Shown: piece by piece, positions 23,641 to 32,796 of the stretch
Numbering within the stretch: the stretch's first letter is position 1
Layout of the letters: every line of letters begins with the position of its first letter
Source of the DNA: Candidatus Magnetaquicoccus inordinatus
GTDB lineage: Bacteria > Pseudomonadota > Magnetococcia > Magnetococcales > Magnetaquicoccaceae
Reading direction: 5' to 3'
Length of the DNA: 40,375 nt
NCBI RefSeq assembly: GCF_004217665.1
Contig: NZ_RXIU01000009.1
Span: forward strand, 1-40,375
Notes under the pieces: generated by a model
The model's database searches: none
Told to the model about the DNA's origin: nothing
Seen by the model: the letters and a program-made list of their open reading frames with translations, nothing else
Translations under genes and position numbers: made by a program

Positions 23641-25520
23641 CAAGGAGTGGTGGAAGAGGCATTTGCTGAAACCTTTTTCAGCAAGCGTTCGTTGCCCGGA
23701 TCCAGTTCCAATGCCTTTTTCCAGACATTGTTGGCCTCTTCCATTTTGCCCAAAGCATGCAGAACATCACCGAGATGTTCGGTGATAGTGGCATCTTTTG
23801 GTTCCAGGCGTACAGCCTCGCGCATGCGCAGCAGAGACTCCTCCAGGCGATTCAAGCGAAACAGAGCCCAACCCACACTATCAGTGATAAATCCGTCACC
23901 TGGGGACAAGGCCAAAGCTTTTTCCAACAGCTTGAGTGCCTCTTCGAGACGTTCATTGCGTTCGGTCCAGGTATAACCAAGATAGTTCAAGGCATTGGCA
24001 TCATTGGGATTGAGTTTCAGATGATGCAAGAGATCCTGTTCTGCTTCCGACCAGCGGTTGAGTTTATCCAGGGCAATGGCCCGGCTGAAACGCAAGCGGT
24101 TATGATCCGGATCAATGGCCAACCCTTGCGTGGTTACATCATAGACCTCTGTATATTTTTCATCCTGCATCAGCAAGACGCTGAGAGCGACCAGCAGAGT
24201 AACCCGTACTTTGGGATCGGCTGGTGAGTTGTTGTTCAATTTATCGGCAGCTTTTTTATTGCTGATGGGGTAGGCCGCCAAAAGGGAGCGCAGACGATTG
24301 ACTCCTGCTTCCCGGCGACCGCTTTCGGCCTCCAATAAAGAGAGGCGCAGTTGGGCATCAGAATAAAAGGGCTCAGTCGGTTGAATCCGGTTATAGGTCT
24401 CTTCTGCTTCCGTAAAACGATCCAATGATTCCAAAACCTGCCCCAAATAATAGGCGACTCGTCCATCGTCGGAGCGGGTTGCCTCTGCCAGACGCAACTC
24501 TTGCAACGCCTCTTCAAAGCGACGTTGGCTCAAGAGGATCAAGGCCGAGGTCAGACGTGCCGGAATACTGTCTGGAGCCATCTGACTGATGGCTTGAAAT
24601 TCATTCAGTGCCGCCTCTTGATCATCCTGATTGAGCAGCAGGCGTCCCATGCGACTGTGGATCTCTTTGCTGTCGGGATGGCTGTTCAAAAAGGAGCGAT
24701 AGACCGCCTCAGCCTCTTTAGGGCGTTTCAACTCTTGCAAGGCAGCCCCTAAAGCCAGCACAGTTTCCAGTTTGTCGGGATCAAGTTGATGGGCTTTGCG
24801 AAAGTGGAGGACAGCCTTTTCTTGATCGGGAATGTTGGCATAGGCACGTCCCAAAGCCAAATGGGCTTTCCATGCCTGCGAGGATTTGTTGAACAGGGGA
24901 GTAAGACTCTTTTTTGCCAACTCAATCTGATTGGTTCGTCCGTAGAGTTGTGCCAATTGCAGGCGCGCTGTCATTTGATCTGGATTGATCTTCAAGATCT
25001 CTTCATATTGCAGGGCTGCTTTGTCATACATTTTGGTGGCGGTGAGCAGGCCAGCCAAAAGTTGACGTGATTTTTCATCTTTGCCATCCAACGCAATGGC
25101 CTCTTCGGCATAATGGATGGCTTTGGGCAGATCACCGCGTTGGGTAGCCAGATGGGCAACCATGACCCGGGTTTCTGCCGAGGTGGGATCAGCTTTGGCC
25201 ACTTCGGTCAAGGCCCGTTCGGCATCATGCCAGTTGCGTTCGCGCAATAAAAATTGGCCCAGCAGATAATAATAGTAGGCGCGACCTTCACGCACTTCGA
25301 CGCTGAAGGGATCATTGTGTTGCTGATGCGGCATACTGGGCGCCACAGCACGCAACACCTGCTCCTGGCCCGTCCCAGAAGAGCTGTCACTATTGTCGAC
25401 CGCATCGTTTCGGCCAGGGGCAAAGCAGCCGCCCAATAGGGCTGCAATCAGCGACAATAAAACTCCCGCTGTTACCCAGACGCGGACCCAACGTTTCGAG
25501 AACCACTCATTGAAGTTCAT
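23640..25520 (-). CDS. TPR-repeat outer-membrane lipoprotein
   Basis: ATG 25520 is chosen; a TTG at 25544 would add eight residues. An N-terminal signal with lipobox LLGGC is followed by a low-complexity Asp/Ser-rich linker. The rest, about 540 residues, consists of roughly a dozen tetratricopeptide repeats (for instance AKADPTSAETRVMVAHLATQ, KAHQLDPDKLETVLALGAAL, HLKLNPNDANALNYLGYTWT). TPR proteins scaffold protein complexes. This build, lying directly before lolB, resembles the TPR lipoproteins often found beside lolB-ispE in Delta- and Alphaproteobacteria. No enzymatic motif is visible, so a scaffold role in the envelope is the best inference. Confidence 0.85.
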   Translation of the reverse strand: MNFNEWFSKRWVRVWVTAGVLLSLIAALLGGCFAPGRNDAVDNSDSSSGTGQEQVLRAVAPSMPHQQHNDPFSVEVREGRAYYYYLLGQFLLRERNWHDAERALTEVAKADPTSAETRVMVAHLATQRGDLPKAIHYAEEAIALDGKDEKSRQLLAGLLTATKMYDKAALQYEEILKINPDQMTARLQLAQLYGRTNQIELAKKSLTPLFNKSSQAWKAHLALGRAYANIPDQEKAVLHFRKAHQLDPDKLETVLALGAALQELKRPKEAEAVYRSFLNSHPDSKEIHSRMGRLLLNQDDQEAALNEFQAISQMAPDSIPARLTSALILLSQRRFEEALQELRLAEATRSDDGRVAYYLGQVLESLDRFTEAEETYNRIQPTEPFYSDAQLRLSLLEAESGRREAGVNRLRSLLAAYPISNKKAADKLNNNSPADPKVRVTLLVALSVLLMQDEKYTEVYDVTTQGLAIDPDHNRLRFSRAIALDKLNRWSEAEQDLLHHLKLNPNDANALNYLGYTWTERNERLEEALKLLEKALALSPGDGFITDSVGWALFRLNRLEESLLRMREAVRLEPKDATITEHLGDVLHALGKMEEANNVWKKALELDPGNERLLKKVSANASSTTP

Positions 25521-25595
25521 ATAATTCCACACTCGCTTCGCCAACAGCGATGACAGATTTGAATTAATGCAGGATAGACGATTTTTGAAGAAAAG

Positions 25596-25808
25596 TCACG
25601 TCGTCGTGCTGGTGTCAGCCGATTGAATTTGTTGAATCAGACTTTTGATGTCGAGTTTGTACATGCGCGCCACATCATGCAAAGTATCGACCTGTGAGGC
25701 CATACATTCAGAACATTCGATCCCTTTTTCCCAAAGGATACGCGCCAACTGCGGAAATTCTTGCACCAACTGAGCCATGCTCTTGGTTGGGTCAATCTCC
25801 CCTGTCAT
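25596..25808 (-). CDS. DUF1858 domain protein with CxxC
   Basis: The 70-residue product from ATG 25808 (MTGEIDPTKSMAQLVQEFP) is a stand-alone DUF1858 domain. It has the single helical core and the paired cysteines GIECSECMAS. The family is often linked to hybrid-cluster proteins or found as a redox-disulfide module; its biochemical role is unknown. An in-frame ATG at 25826 is less likely. The gene is divergent from rpmB and lies 75 bp upstream of the TPR gene on the same strand. Confidence 0.75.
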   Translation of the reverse strand: MTGEIDPTKSMAQLVQEFPQLARILWEKGIECSECMASQVDTLHDVARMYKLDIKSLIQQIQSADTSTTT

Positions 25809-25893
25809 TGTCCTCTCCAGCAGCAAACAGATTCATCAACAGCCACGCCCATGCCTTGCCTGGATCATAATCACCAATGCGTTAAGCATAGTC

Positions 25894-25923
25894 TTGACGA
25901 GCACCGCTCTACAAGGATAAGAT
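25894..25923 (+). promoter_or_regulatory. Candidate promoter for rpmB
   Basis: TTGACG (25894-25899) and TAAGAT (25918-25923) are separated by 18 bp in the intergenic region before rpmB. The start point would be about 55 nt before the rpmB ATG. The leader holds a weak inverted repeat (AGTGAATCA near 25937 and TGATTAGT near 25962) just before the AAAGGA ribosome site. Confidence 0.4.
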
Positions 25924-25985
25924 AGCGCGTTTTTAGTGAATCATCCAGCACAATCATCCCTGATTAGTAAAAAGGAACCCATTAT

Positions 25986-26282
25986 ATGGCCAAGAAAGCG
26001 ACCCTTGGCGGCAAGCCCCCGCAAACTGGAAAAAATGTCTCTCACTCGCATCGCCGTACCAGTCACCAATGGCTGGTTAACATGCAGGAGCGTTCGCTGT
26101 ATAGCGCAACTTTAGGAACCTTTGTGCGCTTGTCGTTGCCCTCCTGTGTCCTGCGTACCATCGACCATGTCGGTGGTCTGGACATCTATTTGCTGACCTG
26201 TCCTCCTGATCAGTTGGAACGCCCCGTGCGCCAACTGCAAAAATTGATCGGTCAACGGCAAGCTGCTGCTGCCAACGCCTGA
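25986..26282 (+). CDS. rpmB: Ribosomal protein bL28, divergent
   Basis: The 98-residue product keeps the bL28 framework: MAKK start, GKNVSHSHRRTSH, and the LG-VRL-...-LRTIDHVGGLDIYLL motif that marks the longer alphaproteobacterial form. The strongly conserved basic patch after NNKT, normally KRRFLPNLQ, is here SHQWLVNMQ, and the N-terminal cysteine of common forms is absent. It is a 50S subunit protein. AAAGGA lies upstream of the ATG. It is a single-gene unit followed by two hairpins. No rpmG neighbour is present. The divergence could indicate a fast-evolving lineage. Confidence 0.85.
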   Translation: MAKKATLGGKPPQTGKNVSHSHRRTSHQWLVNMQERSLYSATLGTFVRLSLPSCVLRTIDHVGGLDIYLLTCPPDQLERPVRQLQKLIGQRQAAAANA

Positions 26283-26299
26283 TTGATTGTGATTCGGTT

Positions 26300-26394
26300 T
26301 TCTGCCCCGTTGGTGTTGCGCAAGGCAGCCACTGGGGGCAGAATCCTTATCAAGGAGATCCCTCTGTAACAGCATGGATGGAGGGATCTCCTTG
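26300..26394. terminator. Two hairpins between convergent rpmB and apgM
   Basis: First, TTCTGCCCC (26300-26308) pairs with GGGGCAGAA (26335-26343). Second, CAAGGAGATCCCTC (26351-26364) pairs perfectly over 14 bp with GAGGGATCTCCTTG (26381-26394) around a 16-nt loop. They fill the gap between the rpmB stop (+) and the apgM stop (-), which fits bidirectional termination. Neither has a T-run on either side. Confidence 0.6.
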
Positions 26395-26406
26395 TGGGTA
26401 GAGTGG

Positions 26407-27600
26407 TCAAGAGAGGCCCAGAAAATAACGGATCATCTCGGTGCCGGGATTGAATTGCCGTGACCCGGTTTGCAACAACCGCTCATCATAGGCCGTATTG
26501 CTGTCTGCCTCAATTCCCGTGCCAAACATGGCAAAAGGTACCGGATCAGAGTTGTGGGTGCGCGTGGCAACCGGAGTAGGATGGTCCGGCAAGGCAACCG
26601 CCCGAAAATCTCCCCGCTCGGCCAAGCTCTGCAACACCGGACCAATCAGACGTTGATCATAATCTTCAATTGCCTGAATCTTATAATCCAAGCGTCCCGC
26701 ATGGCCCGCTTCGTCGGGAGATTCGACATGCACAAAAAGAATGTCATGACGAGTCAGACCATCCAGACAGGCCCGTGCCTTGCCTTCATAATCGGTATCA
26801 ATCCAGCCCGTTGCACCGGGAACATGAATCACTTCAAAACCGATATGGGTGCCAATGCCGCGCATCAGATCGACCGCCGAAATCATCCCCCCGGAGAGGC
26901 CAAAACGCTCCCGAAAAGGTTGCAACAACGGTTTGGTGCCATGTCCCCATAACCAGATACTGGTAGCCGGTTTTTCCCCGCGCTGGCGTCGCGCCTCGTT
27001 GACAGGATGATCGGCCAACAACGGCCAGGAGGCCCGCATCAAAGCCGCAATCGGTTCGGCATCCTCACCATGTGGCAAATGAGCAAAAATCTCTTTGCCC
27101 GTAATATCATGCGGAGGTACAGAGCTGACCTTTTGCCGTCCATTGCGCCAGACCAGCAAATGACGGTAACTGACCCCGGGATAAAATTGAAACTCTTCAC
27201 TGCCCAATTGGTCGTTGATATGGCGAATCAACTCTGCCGCCATCTCGGTCGAAATATGACCCGCAGAAAAATCATCCATAATCCGATTGTCCTCAGCGAG
27301 GGTCACCAGATTACAGCGAAACGCCACATCCTGCTCTCCCAAGACCACTCCCATGGCCGCTGCTTCCAAAGGGCTGCGGCCAGTATAACTCTGCGTGACA
27401 TCATATCCCAATACACCCAGATTGGCGATGTCACTGCCCGGATAATAACCGGCTGGTGTATTCAACGACCAACCGCCGATCCCTTCCCGGACCATGCGGT
27501 CCAGATTGGGGGTACGGGCAACCATCAAGGGTGTGCGACCATCCAGCTCAGCCATGGGTCGATCACTCATTCCGTCGCCCAAAAAAATTACATACTTCAT
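26407..27600 (-). CDS. apgM: Cofactor-independent phosphoglycerate mutase, archaeal/ApgM type
   Basis: ATG 27600 is chosen because GGAG lies 8 nt upstream; an ATG at 27612 also is in frame. The 397-residue product begins MKYVIFLGDGMSD (metal-binding DGxxD) and continues with TPNLDRMVREG, GSDIANLGVLGYD (the catalytic serine motif), and HVESPDEAGHAGRLDYKIQAIEDYD. These are features of the alkaline-phosphatase superfamily ApgM/COG3635 group. It interconverts 2- and 3-phosphoglycerate with divalent metals in the cytosol. It is downstream of mdh on the same strand, with a hairpin between them. Confidence 0.92.
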   Translation of the reverse strand: MKYVIFLGDGMSDRPMAELDGRTPLMVARTPNLDRMVREGIGGWSLNTPAGYYPGSDIANLGVLGYDVTQSYTGRSPLEAAAMGVVLGEQDVAFRCNLVTLAEDNRIMDDFSAGHISTEMAAELIRHINDQLGSEEFQFYPGVSYRHLLVWRNGRQKVSSVPPHDITGKEIFAHLPHGEDAEPIAALMRASWPLLADHPVNEARRQRGEKPATSIWLWGHGTKPLLQPFRERFGLSGGMISAVDLMRGIGTHIGFEVIHVPGATGWIDTDYEGKARACLDGLTRHDILFVHVESPDEAGHAGRLDYKIQAIEDYDQRLIGPVLQSLAERGDFRAVALPDHPTPVATRTHNSDPVPFAMFGTGIEADSNTAYDERLLQTGSRQFNPGTEMIRYFLGLS

Positions 27601-27629
27601 TATCTTCTCCATCCATGCCTTCGTCAGTA

Positions 27630-27673
27630 CCCGGCGAGTCGGGGGGATTGCTTGCCACCAGCCGACTGCCGGG
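27630..27673 (-). terminator. Hairpin between mdh and apgM
   Basis: On the minus strand CCCGGCAGTCGG (27673-27662) pairs with CCGACT-C-GCCGGG (27642-27630) over 12 bp with one bulged base, around a 19-nt loop. It lies just after the mdh stop and before the apgM ribosome site, so it may end or pause mdh transcription or protect its 3' end. There is no T-run. Confidence 0.45.
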
Positions 27674-27698
27674 CGCGACGCTTGCCTGTGCGGGGTTG

Positions 27699-28682
27699 CT
27701 ATTTGCGCAGCAGATCTTTTACCACTTCGCGCTCGCTGCGCAACTCGTCCAGAACAAAGTTAAAACGCTCATGTGCCCATGGGGTGAAGGTCAACCCTTC
27801 CACGACCTCTTTCGTGCCATCCACCAGGGTGCGCATCGGATACCCAAAAATCAGACCGGGATCAACCCCATAAGTTCCTTCTGAACGAATGGCTGCCGAG
27901 TAGCAGTCACCTGCCGGTGTGGCATGGATCAAGGAGGAGACATGATCCAGAATGGCAGCGGCGGCTGATGCCGCGCTGGAGAGACCGCGCGCCTTGATGA
28001 TGACCGCTCCCCGTTCCTGTACTGATTTGACAAAGGTATCCCTTAACCATGTCAAATCATTGATCACCTCTATGGCCGGATGGTGATTGATGCGGGCATT
28101 TTCAAAATCGGGATATTGATTGTTGGAATGGTTACCCCACACCACCATATTGGTAATTGCAGAGACCGATACCTCTGCTTTTTTTGCCAAGGCAGCAGAG
28201 GCGCGATTTTGATCCAGACGCATCATCGCCGAAAAACGATCTGCCGGCACATCACTGTTGTTCATGGCAATCAGACAGTTGGTATTGCAGGGATTACCTA
28301 CCACCATCACCCGCACGTCATCTGCTGCTTTATTGAGGGCCTGTCCTTGTCCCACAAAAATCGGACCATTGACACGAATCAGGTCCGCCCGTTCCATACC
28401 CGGACCACGCGGACGGGAACCCACCAACAACGCCCAGTTGATGCCATCAAATGCCACATCTGCTTGATCAGAAATATCAATTCCAGCCAGGCTCGGAAAG
28501 GCGCAATCTTCCAGTTCCATCACCACACCGGTCAAAGCGGTCATCGCCTGGGGAATTTCCAGCAAGCTTAAATGCACCTGTTGTTCCTTGCCAAATAGTT
28601 GGCCGGAGGCAATGCGAAACAAAAGATTGTAGGCAATTTGGCCGGCAGCACCGGAGACCGCAACACGAATCGGTTTGGACAT
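27699..28682 (-). CDS. mdh: Malate dehydrogenase
   Basis: ATG 28682 has GGGAGAAAA upstream and removes a 37-residue extension of the open frame that does not belong to the family. The 327-residue product has the NAD fold [17 protein letters not shown], substrate-loop arginines in [26 protein letters not shown], and the catalytic region [14 protein letters not shown] with its histidine. These are hallmarks of the cytosolic/chloroplast-like malate dehydrogenase group. It oxidises malate to oxaloacetate in the TCA cycle. Confidence 0.95.
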   Translation of the reverse strand: MSKPIRVAVSGAAGQIAYNLLFRIASGQLFGKEQQVHLSLLEIPQAMTALTGVVMELEDCAFPSLAGIDISDQADVAFDGINWALLVGSRPRGPGMERADLIRVNGPIFVGQGQALNKAADDVRVMVVGNPCNTNCLIAMNNSDVPADRFSAMMRLDQNRASAALAKKAEVSVSAITNMVVWGNHSNNQYPDFENARINHHPAIEVINDLTWLRDTFVKSVQERGAVIIKARGLSSAASAAAAILDHVSSLIHATPAGDCYSAAIRSEGTYGVDPGLIFGYPMRTLVDGTKEVVEGLTFTPWAHERFNFVLDELRSEREVVKDLLRK

Positions 28683-28768
28683 AATTTTCTCCCAGGCATG
28701 AAGATGGATGAGCAAAAGAAAATCATTTATATTTGAAAAGATAAAACTGCTTATTGTTTTCGCAACCT

Positions 28769-28830
28769 TGCAGGGAAAAGCTCTCCCTTGCACTTGCAGG
28801 ATGACCTACCTGCAGGAAATTGGCAAGTGC
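28769..28830 (-). other. Hairpin-forming spacer between ffh and mdh
   Basis: The 222-bp gap (28683-28904) contains GCACTTGC (28790-28797) pairing with GCAAGTGC (28823-28830). Beside it is a smaller hairpin AGGGA (28772-28776) with TCCCT (28784-28788). On the minus strand they follow the ffh stop by about 75 bp and precede the AT-rich stretch upstream of mdh. They may terminate ffh or shape the mdh leader. Nothing else was recognised in the gap. Confidence 0.35.
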
Positions 28831-28904
28831 TCTCCTCCTTTCCGAGGGCAAGTTATGTGGAAAGTGTCTGCTCTGAATCGACCAGTGTTGGTGCGCGAAA
28901 AGGG

Positions 28905-30257
28905 TTAAAAGGGACGCCTGGTTAAATTGCCCAAACCGCCGCGCATCATCCCTTTTTGTCCAATGCGCCCCAATCGTTTCATCAGGGTTTGCGCTTGTAC
29001 AAACTGTTTGAGCAGTTGATTGACATCCTGCACCGTGGTGCCGGATCCTTTGGCAATCCGTTTTTTGCGTGAGGCATTGAGAATCATATGCTTGCGTCGT
29101 TCCTGCAGCGTCATGGAAAGAATGATCGCCTCGGTCTTTTTCATCTGTGCTTCGCCTGCCGAAAGATCCTGACCTTTGATGGCCTGTTTGACCCCTGGAA
29201 TCATATTGACCAGATCAGAGATGGAACCCATCTTTTTGACTTGGCTCATCTGGGCCAAAAAATCTTCCAGAGTGAAAGAGGAGTGTTGCAATTTTTGCTG
29301 CAGTTTGGCTGTTTCGGCCAGATCCACCTTGGCCATGGCAGTTTCCACCAGGGTCAAGACATCACCCATGCCCAGAATGCGTGAGGCCAACCGTTCGGGA
29401 TGAAATGCCTCCAGTTTGTCGAGAGCCTCGCCAGTTCCCAAAAATTTGATCGGTTTGCCGGTCACCTGGCGGATGGAAAGTGCTGCGCCCCCACGGGCGT
29501 CTCCATCTGTTTTGGTTAGAACAATGCCGGTAATATCCAATTGTTCATTAAAACTGCGTGAGACTGTCACCGCATCCTGACCGGTCATGGCATCGGCGAC
29601 CAGCAATATTTCTACCGGATCAATATGTTTCTGGACGGTTTGCAACTCTTGCATCAACTCTTCATTGATATGCAAACGACCGGCGGTATCCAAAAAGAGC
29701 ACATCATAGCCACCATTGCGTGCCATATCCAAAGCGCGCAGGGCAATGGCCAGCGGTTTTTCACCGGCCACAATCGGCAGGGTGGCCACATTGACCTGGT
29801 TGCCCACCGTTGCCAGTTGCTCCATGGCCGCAGGGCGGTAGACATCCAAAGAGGCCAACAGACATTTTTTCCGCTCCTTCTCCCGCAACCAGGAGGCCAG
29901 TTTGGCGGTGGTGGTGGTTTTTCCCGAACCTTGCAAACCCACCATCATCACCACTGCCGGGGGCTGGGTAGCCAACTGCAAGCGGCTGTTTTTCTCCCCC
30001 ATCAACTGTACCAACTCCTCATACACCACCTGAATCACCTGCTGTCCAGGGGTAAGGGAGTCCAACACCTCTCGACCAATCGCCTTTTCGCTCACCCGAG
30101 CAATGAAAGCTTTGACCACGGCCAAATTGACATCTGCCTCCAGCAAGGCCATCCGCACCTCGCGCATGGCCTCTTGAATATTGCTTTCATTCAGACTGCC
30201 ACGACCGCGCAATTTTTTGAAAACTGCCTCAAAACGATCAGAAAGGGCGTCAAACAT
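28905..30257 (-). CDS. ffh: Ffh, signal recognition particle GTPase
   Basis: ATG 30257 (MFDALSDRFEAVFKKLRGRG) is the family start; the open frame extends 20 codons further without support. The 450-residue product has the N domain, the GTPase motifs GLQGSGKTTTTAKLA, DVYRPAAMEQL, DTAGRLHIN and TKTDGDARGG, and a full M domain. The M domain has the RNA-binding motif SRKKRIAKGSGTTVQDVNQLLKQF split over two helices, and a Met/Gly-rich tail. With 4.5S RNA it delivers nascent membrane proteins to FtsY. It lies 37 bp downstream of the sulfurtransferase gene. Confidence 0.97.
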   Translation of the reverse strand: MFDALSDRFEAVFKKLRGRGSLNESNIQEAMREVRMALLEADVNLAVVKAFIARVSEKAIGREVLDSLTPGQQVIQVVYEELVQLMGEKNSRLQLATQPPAVVMMVGLQGSGKTTTTAKLASWLREKERKKCLLASLDVYRPAAMEQLATVGNQVNVATLPIVAGEKPLAIALRALDMARNGGYDVLFLDTAGRLHINEELMQELQTVQKHIDPVEILLVADAMTGQDAVTVSRSFNEQLDITGIVLTKTDGDARGGAALSIRQVTGKPIKFLGTGEALDKLEAFHPERLASRILGMGDVLTLVETAMAKVDLAETAKLQQKLQHSSFTLEDFLAQMSQVKKMGSISDLVNMIPGVKQAIKGQDLSAGEAQMKKTEAIILSMTLQERRKHMILNASRKKRIAKGSGTTVQDVNQLLKQFVQAQTLMKRLGRIGQKGMMRGGLGNLTRRPF

Positions 30258-30294
30258 GGTCAAATTCCTAGCAAAAATACAGTGGATGACTGTT

Positions 30295-31152
30295 TCAACG
30301 GGGCTGAGAACCAGCAACTACAGGATGATTGAGTAGTCGCCATTCAGCAATCGAACCGTCATATAAACGCACGTGCGTAAATCCCAAATAGCGCAACAAT
30401 AACCAGGTATGGGAAGCGCGATGGCCGGTTTCACAATAGGTGATGATCTCCTGTTGCGGATCCTGCAGACCCACTTGTGCCAGCAGGCGCAGCAACCTCT
30501 CTCTCTCTTGCAAACGCGGATCAAATTGGCTGTGCAAGCTGTCCATCCACTGAAAGAGACGGGCACCCGCAATATGGCCATGCGGAGGGCGGGAGGTTTG
30601 CCCCTGATACTCCTGCACCGAACGTGTATCAAGCAGGCAAACCGTTGCATCCTCTTTTGCTGCGTCTAAAACATCTCTCTCCTCCGCCTGCCATTGCGGG
30701 TTGGGAGCTGCAAAATAGAGTGTTGCCTGTCGGGGGCTCATTTGTCCGGTCATCGGTCTGTTTTCCCGATACCAGACCCCCAATCCTCCATCGAGAACCG
30801 CCAGTGCCGGATGGCCCAGAGTGGCCAGTGTCCAAAGCGCACGTGCTGCATCAGCACCTCCTGCGGTGTCATAGATCAAAACCGGATTTTCCCGGTTGAT
30901 ACCCAACTGACCAAAACGTTCACACAAATAGTCGCTTTCCGGTCGCATGGCCGGCACCCCATCCCGTTGGCAGACCAAATCGCCGTAAGAGAGTAACAAT
31001 GCGCCAGGAATATGAAATTGCGGATAATATTTTTCACCACCAATTTGCAGAATGCGCAGCCCTTCATCTTGTAAATGTTCGGCCAACCAAGCCGTATCGA
31101 CAAACAAAGAGGGAAAAGGGTTATCCGCTGGCACGGAAGTCAATGTGCTCAT
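30295..31152 (-). CDS. Two-domain sulfurtransferase (3-mercaptopyruvate/thiosulfate type)
   Basis: The 285-residue product has two rhodanese domains: an inactive N-terminal one (FVDTAWLAEHL to LDGGLGVWY) and a catalytic C-terminal one. Cys240 lies in ITYCETGHRASHTW. The linker motif LLDTRSVQEYQG is typical. The active loop CETGHR is neither the CGSGVT of mercaptopyruvate enzymes nor the CRKGVT of thiosulfate enzymes, so the donor is unclear. No signal peptide is seen, so it is cytosolic. It precedes ffh with a 37-bp gap. Confidence 0.88.
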   Translation of the reverse strand: MSTLTSVPADNPFPSLFVDTAWLAEHLQDEGLRILQIGGEKYYPQFHIPGALLLSYGDLVCQRDGVPAMRPESDYLCERFGQLGINRENPVLIYDTAGGADAARALWTLATLGHPALAVLDGGLGVWYRENRPMTGQMSPRQATLYFAAPNPQWQAEERDVLDAAKEDATVCLLDTRSVQEYQGQTSRPPHGHIAGARLFQWMDSLHSQFDPRLQERERLLRLLAQVGLQDPQQEIITYCETGHRASHTWLLLRYLGFTHVRLYDGSIAEWRLLNHPVVAGSQPR

Positions 31153-31224
31153 ATCGCTCCTGTCAAATACTGGACCATCATTGGTAAATGCTTTTGTTGG
31201 TGCCCATCGCTTGCATTGTCCATC

Positions 31225-32796
31225 CTAGTTGCTTGGCTCATGGGGGGCGGGGTTGGGTAGGGAGGTCTGAATCTGCAAAAACTCCGGTAGATGCAGCAAA
31301 AAGAGGTCAACCAATGTGGGATCAAAAAGTGTTGCACGATTCTGGGTGATAAAATCAATGATCGTATTGATTTTCCATGATTTTTCATAATGACGATCAT
31401 GTGAAAGTGTATCAAAAACATCGACCAATGAGGTGATGCGGGCAAAAATGGGAATCTCTTCACCAGCCAAGCCATTGGGATAACCTTTGCCATCCCACTG
31501 TTCATGGTGCATTCCGGCGATGATGGCGCCTGCTTGCAAGACCCGTTGTTTGTTGTTTTTGAGCAGACGTGCTCCCACATCGGTGTGCGCCTGCATAATG
31601 GCCCACTCCTCTGGAGAGAGGCGACCCGGCTTGGTCAGGATGGTGTCAGGAATGGCAATCTTACCCAAATCGTGCAGGGGTGCTGCCAACCAGATCAGCT
31701 CCGCCTCTTCATCAGACAACCCTGCCAGTCTGGCCAATAAACGAGCCGACTCCGCCACCCGGCGTAAATGAAACTCTGCTTGCTGGGAGTGTGAATCAAC
31801 CGCCGCCCCCAGGGAAAAGGTCAGCTCTTGTTGCGTCTCCAGCATCTCCTGATTGGCATAGGCATTATCGAATGCCAAAGAGACATTGTTGGAAAATATG
31901 GCTATCAGCTTTTTATCCAGGGCATTGAGCGGTTTGCTTCCTTGCAAAAAGAGCAGATTCAACGAGCCATTGCGGGTGCGAAAATAGCCCACATAGACAT
32001 TTTCCTCACAAAAACTCTCTTGGCGCTGCAGGGCTCTTTCCACCAGGGCAATCACCTGCTGATTGGAGGTTTCTTGAACGGTTTTGCCTATCAACTCTTC
32101 ATAGAGTCCGGTTCCCGCATAAAGAGTCAGGCTTTCATTGTTGTCTGTGGCAGCAAAACCAGCCGGATGCACATACAATGCTCCCTCTTCCAGTTCCAGC
32201 AGAGCCACCAGTTGAATCAAAATACCGGTGGCCAATTTTTTTAACGACTGCATTTCAAACAGACTTTGTGTGGCGAGAATAATCTTTTCCAGACCGCGAC
32301 GATTCTCCTCAATAATTTTCAAGTCGCGATAGGCGCGCAACGATGCGGTCACGGCTGTCATCAATTTTTGCGAGGTCAGTTCGGTTTTTTCTTTGTAATC
32401 ATTGATGTCATAACTGGTAATCACCTTTTGTTCCGGAGCGCGGCCCGGTTGACCAGTACGCAGAATGATGCGGACAAAGCGATTGCCCAAGCGGTTACGG
32501 ATATAATCGACCGCTTCCAAACCAGCCTCTTCCCGCTCCATCACCACATCCAGTAACAATACTGCGGTGTCGGGATTTTCTTCCATCAGCCGTTTGGCTT
32601 CCTGTCCGGAGTGGCCGAAGAGAAATTCCAATCTTCGTCCCTCGAACTGATAATCTCGCAACACCATATGCGTCAGTGAATGGACATCATTATCGTCGTC
32701 GATGACCATCACTTTCCACGGCAGATGTGCGGCCGCATCCTCTTGTTCGGCGGCAGGGTCATTCACAAATACCAGTCGATCTTGATCCGTTGTCAT
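31225..32796 (-). CDS. Response regulator with DUF3369 and HD-GYP c-di-GMP phosphodiesterase
   Basis: The 523-residue product starts with a receiver domain (VIDDDNDV, phosphoacceptor Asp83 in LLLDVVMEREE, Lys in NDYKEKTEL). A GAF-like DUF3369 sensor segment spans roughly 150-310, and an HD-GYP domain 325-500. The HD pair is His375-Asp376 (APLHDLGKIAIPD) and the GYP motif is at 438-440 (HHEQWDGKGYPNGL), so the phosphodiesterase site looks intact. It should lower c-di-GMP on phosphorylation by the kinase encoded upstream, affecting motility or attachment. ATG 32796 directly follows the stop of the 25-codon mini-ORF (TAG-ATG). Confidence 0.93.
   Translation of the reverse strand: MTTDQDRLVFVNDPAAEQEDAAAHLPWKVMVIDDDNDVHSLTHMVLRDYQFEGRRLEFLFGHSGQEAKRLMEENPDTAVLLLDVVMEREEAGLEAVDYIRNRLGNRFVRIILRTGQPGRAPEQKVITSYDINDYKEKTELTSQKLMTAVTASLRAYRDLKIIEENRRGLEKIILATQSLFEMQSLKKLATGILIQLVALLELEEGALYVHPAGFAATDNNESLTLYAGTGLYEELIGKTVQETSNQQVIALVERALQRQESFCEENVYVGYFRTRNGSLNLLFLQGSKPLNALDKKLIAIFSNNVSLAFDNAYANQEMLETQQELTFSLGAAVDSHSQQAEFHLRRVAESARLLARLAGLSDEEAELIWLAAPLHDLGKIAIPDTILTKPGRLSPEEWAIMQAHTDVGARLLKNNKQRVLQAGAIIAGMHHEQWDGKGYPNGLAGEEIPIFARITSLVDVFDTLSHDRHYEKSWKINTIIDFITQNRATLFDPTLVDLFLLHLPEFLQIQTSLPNPAPHEPSN

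Noticed and set aside
28683-28904. 4.5S RNA or riboswitch between ffh and mdh
   Set aside because: Only short hairpins are present; the GGAA-tetraloop and conserved SRP helix 8 bases were not found, nor any known riboswitch core.
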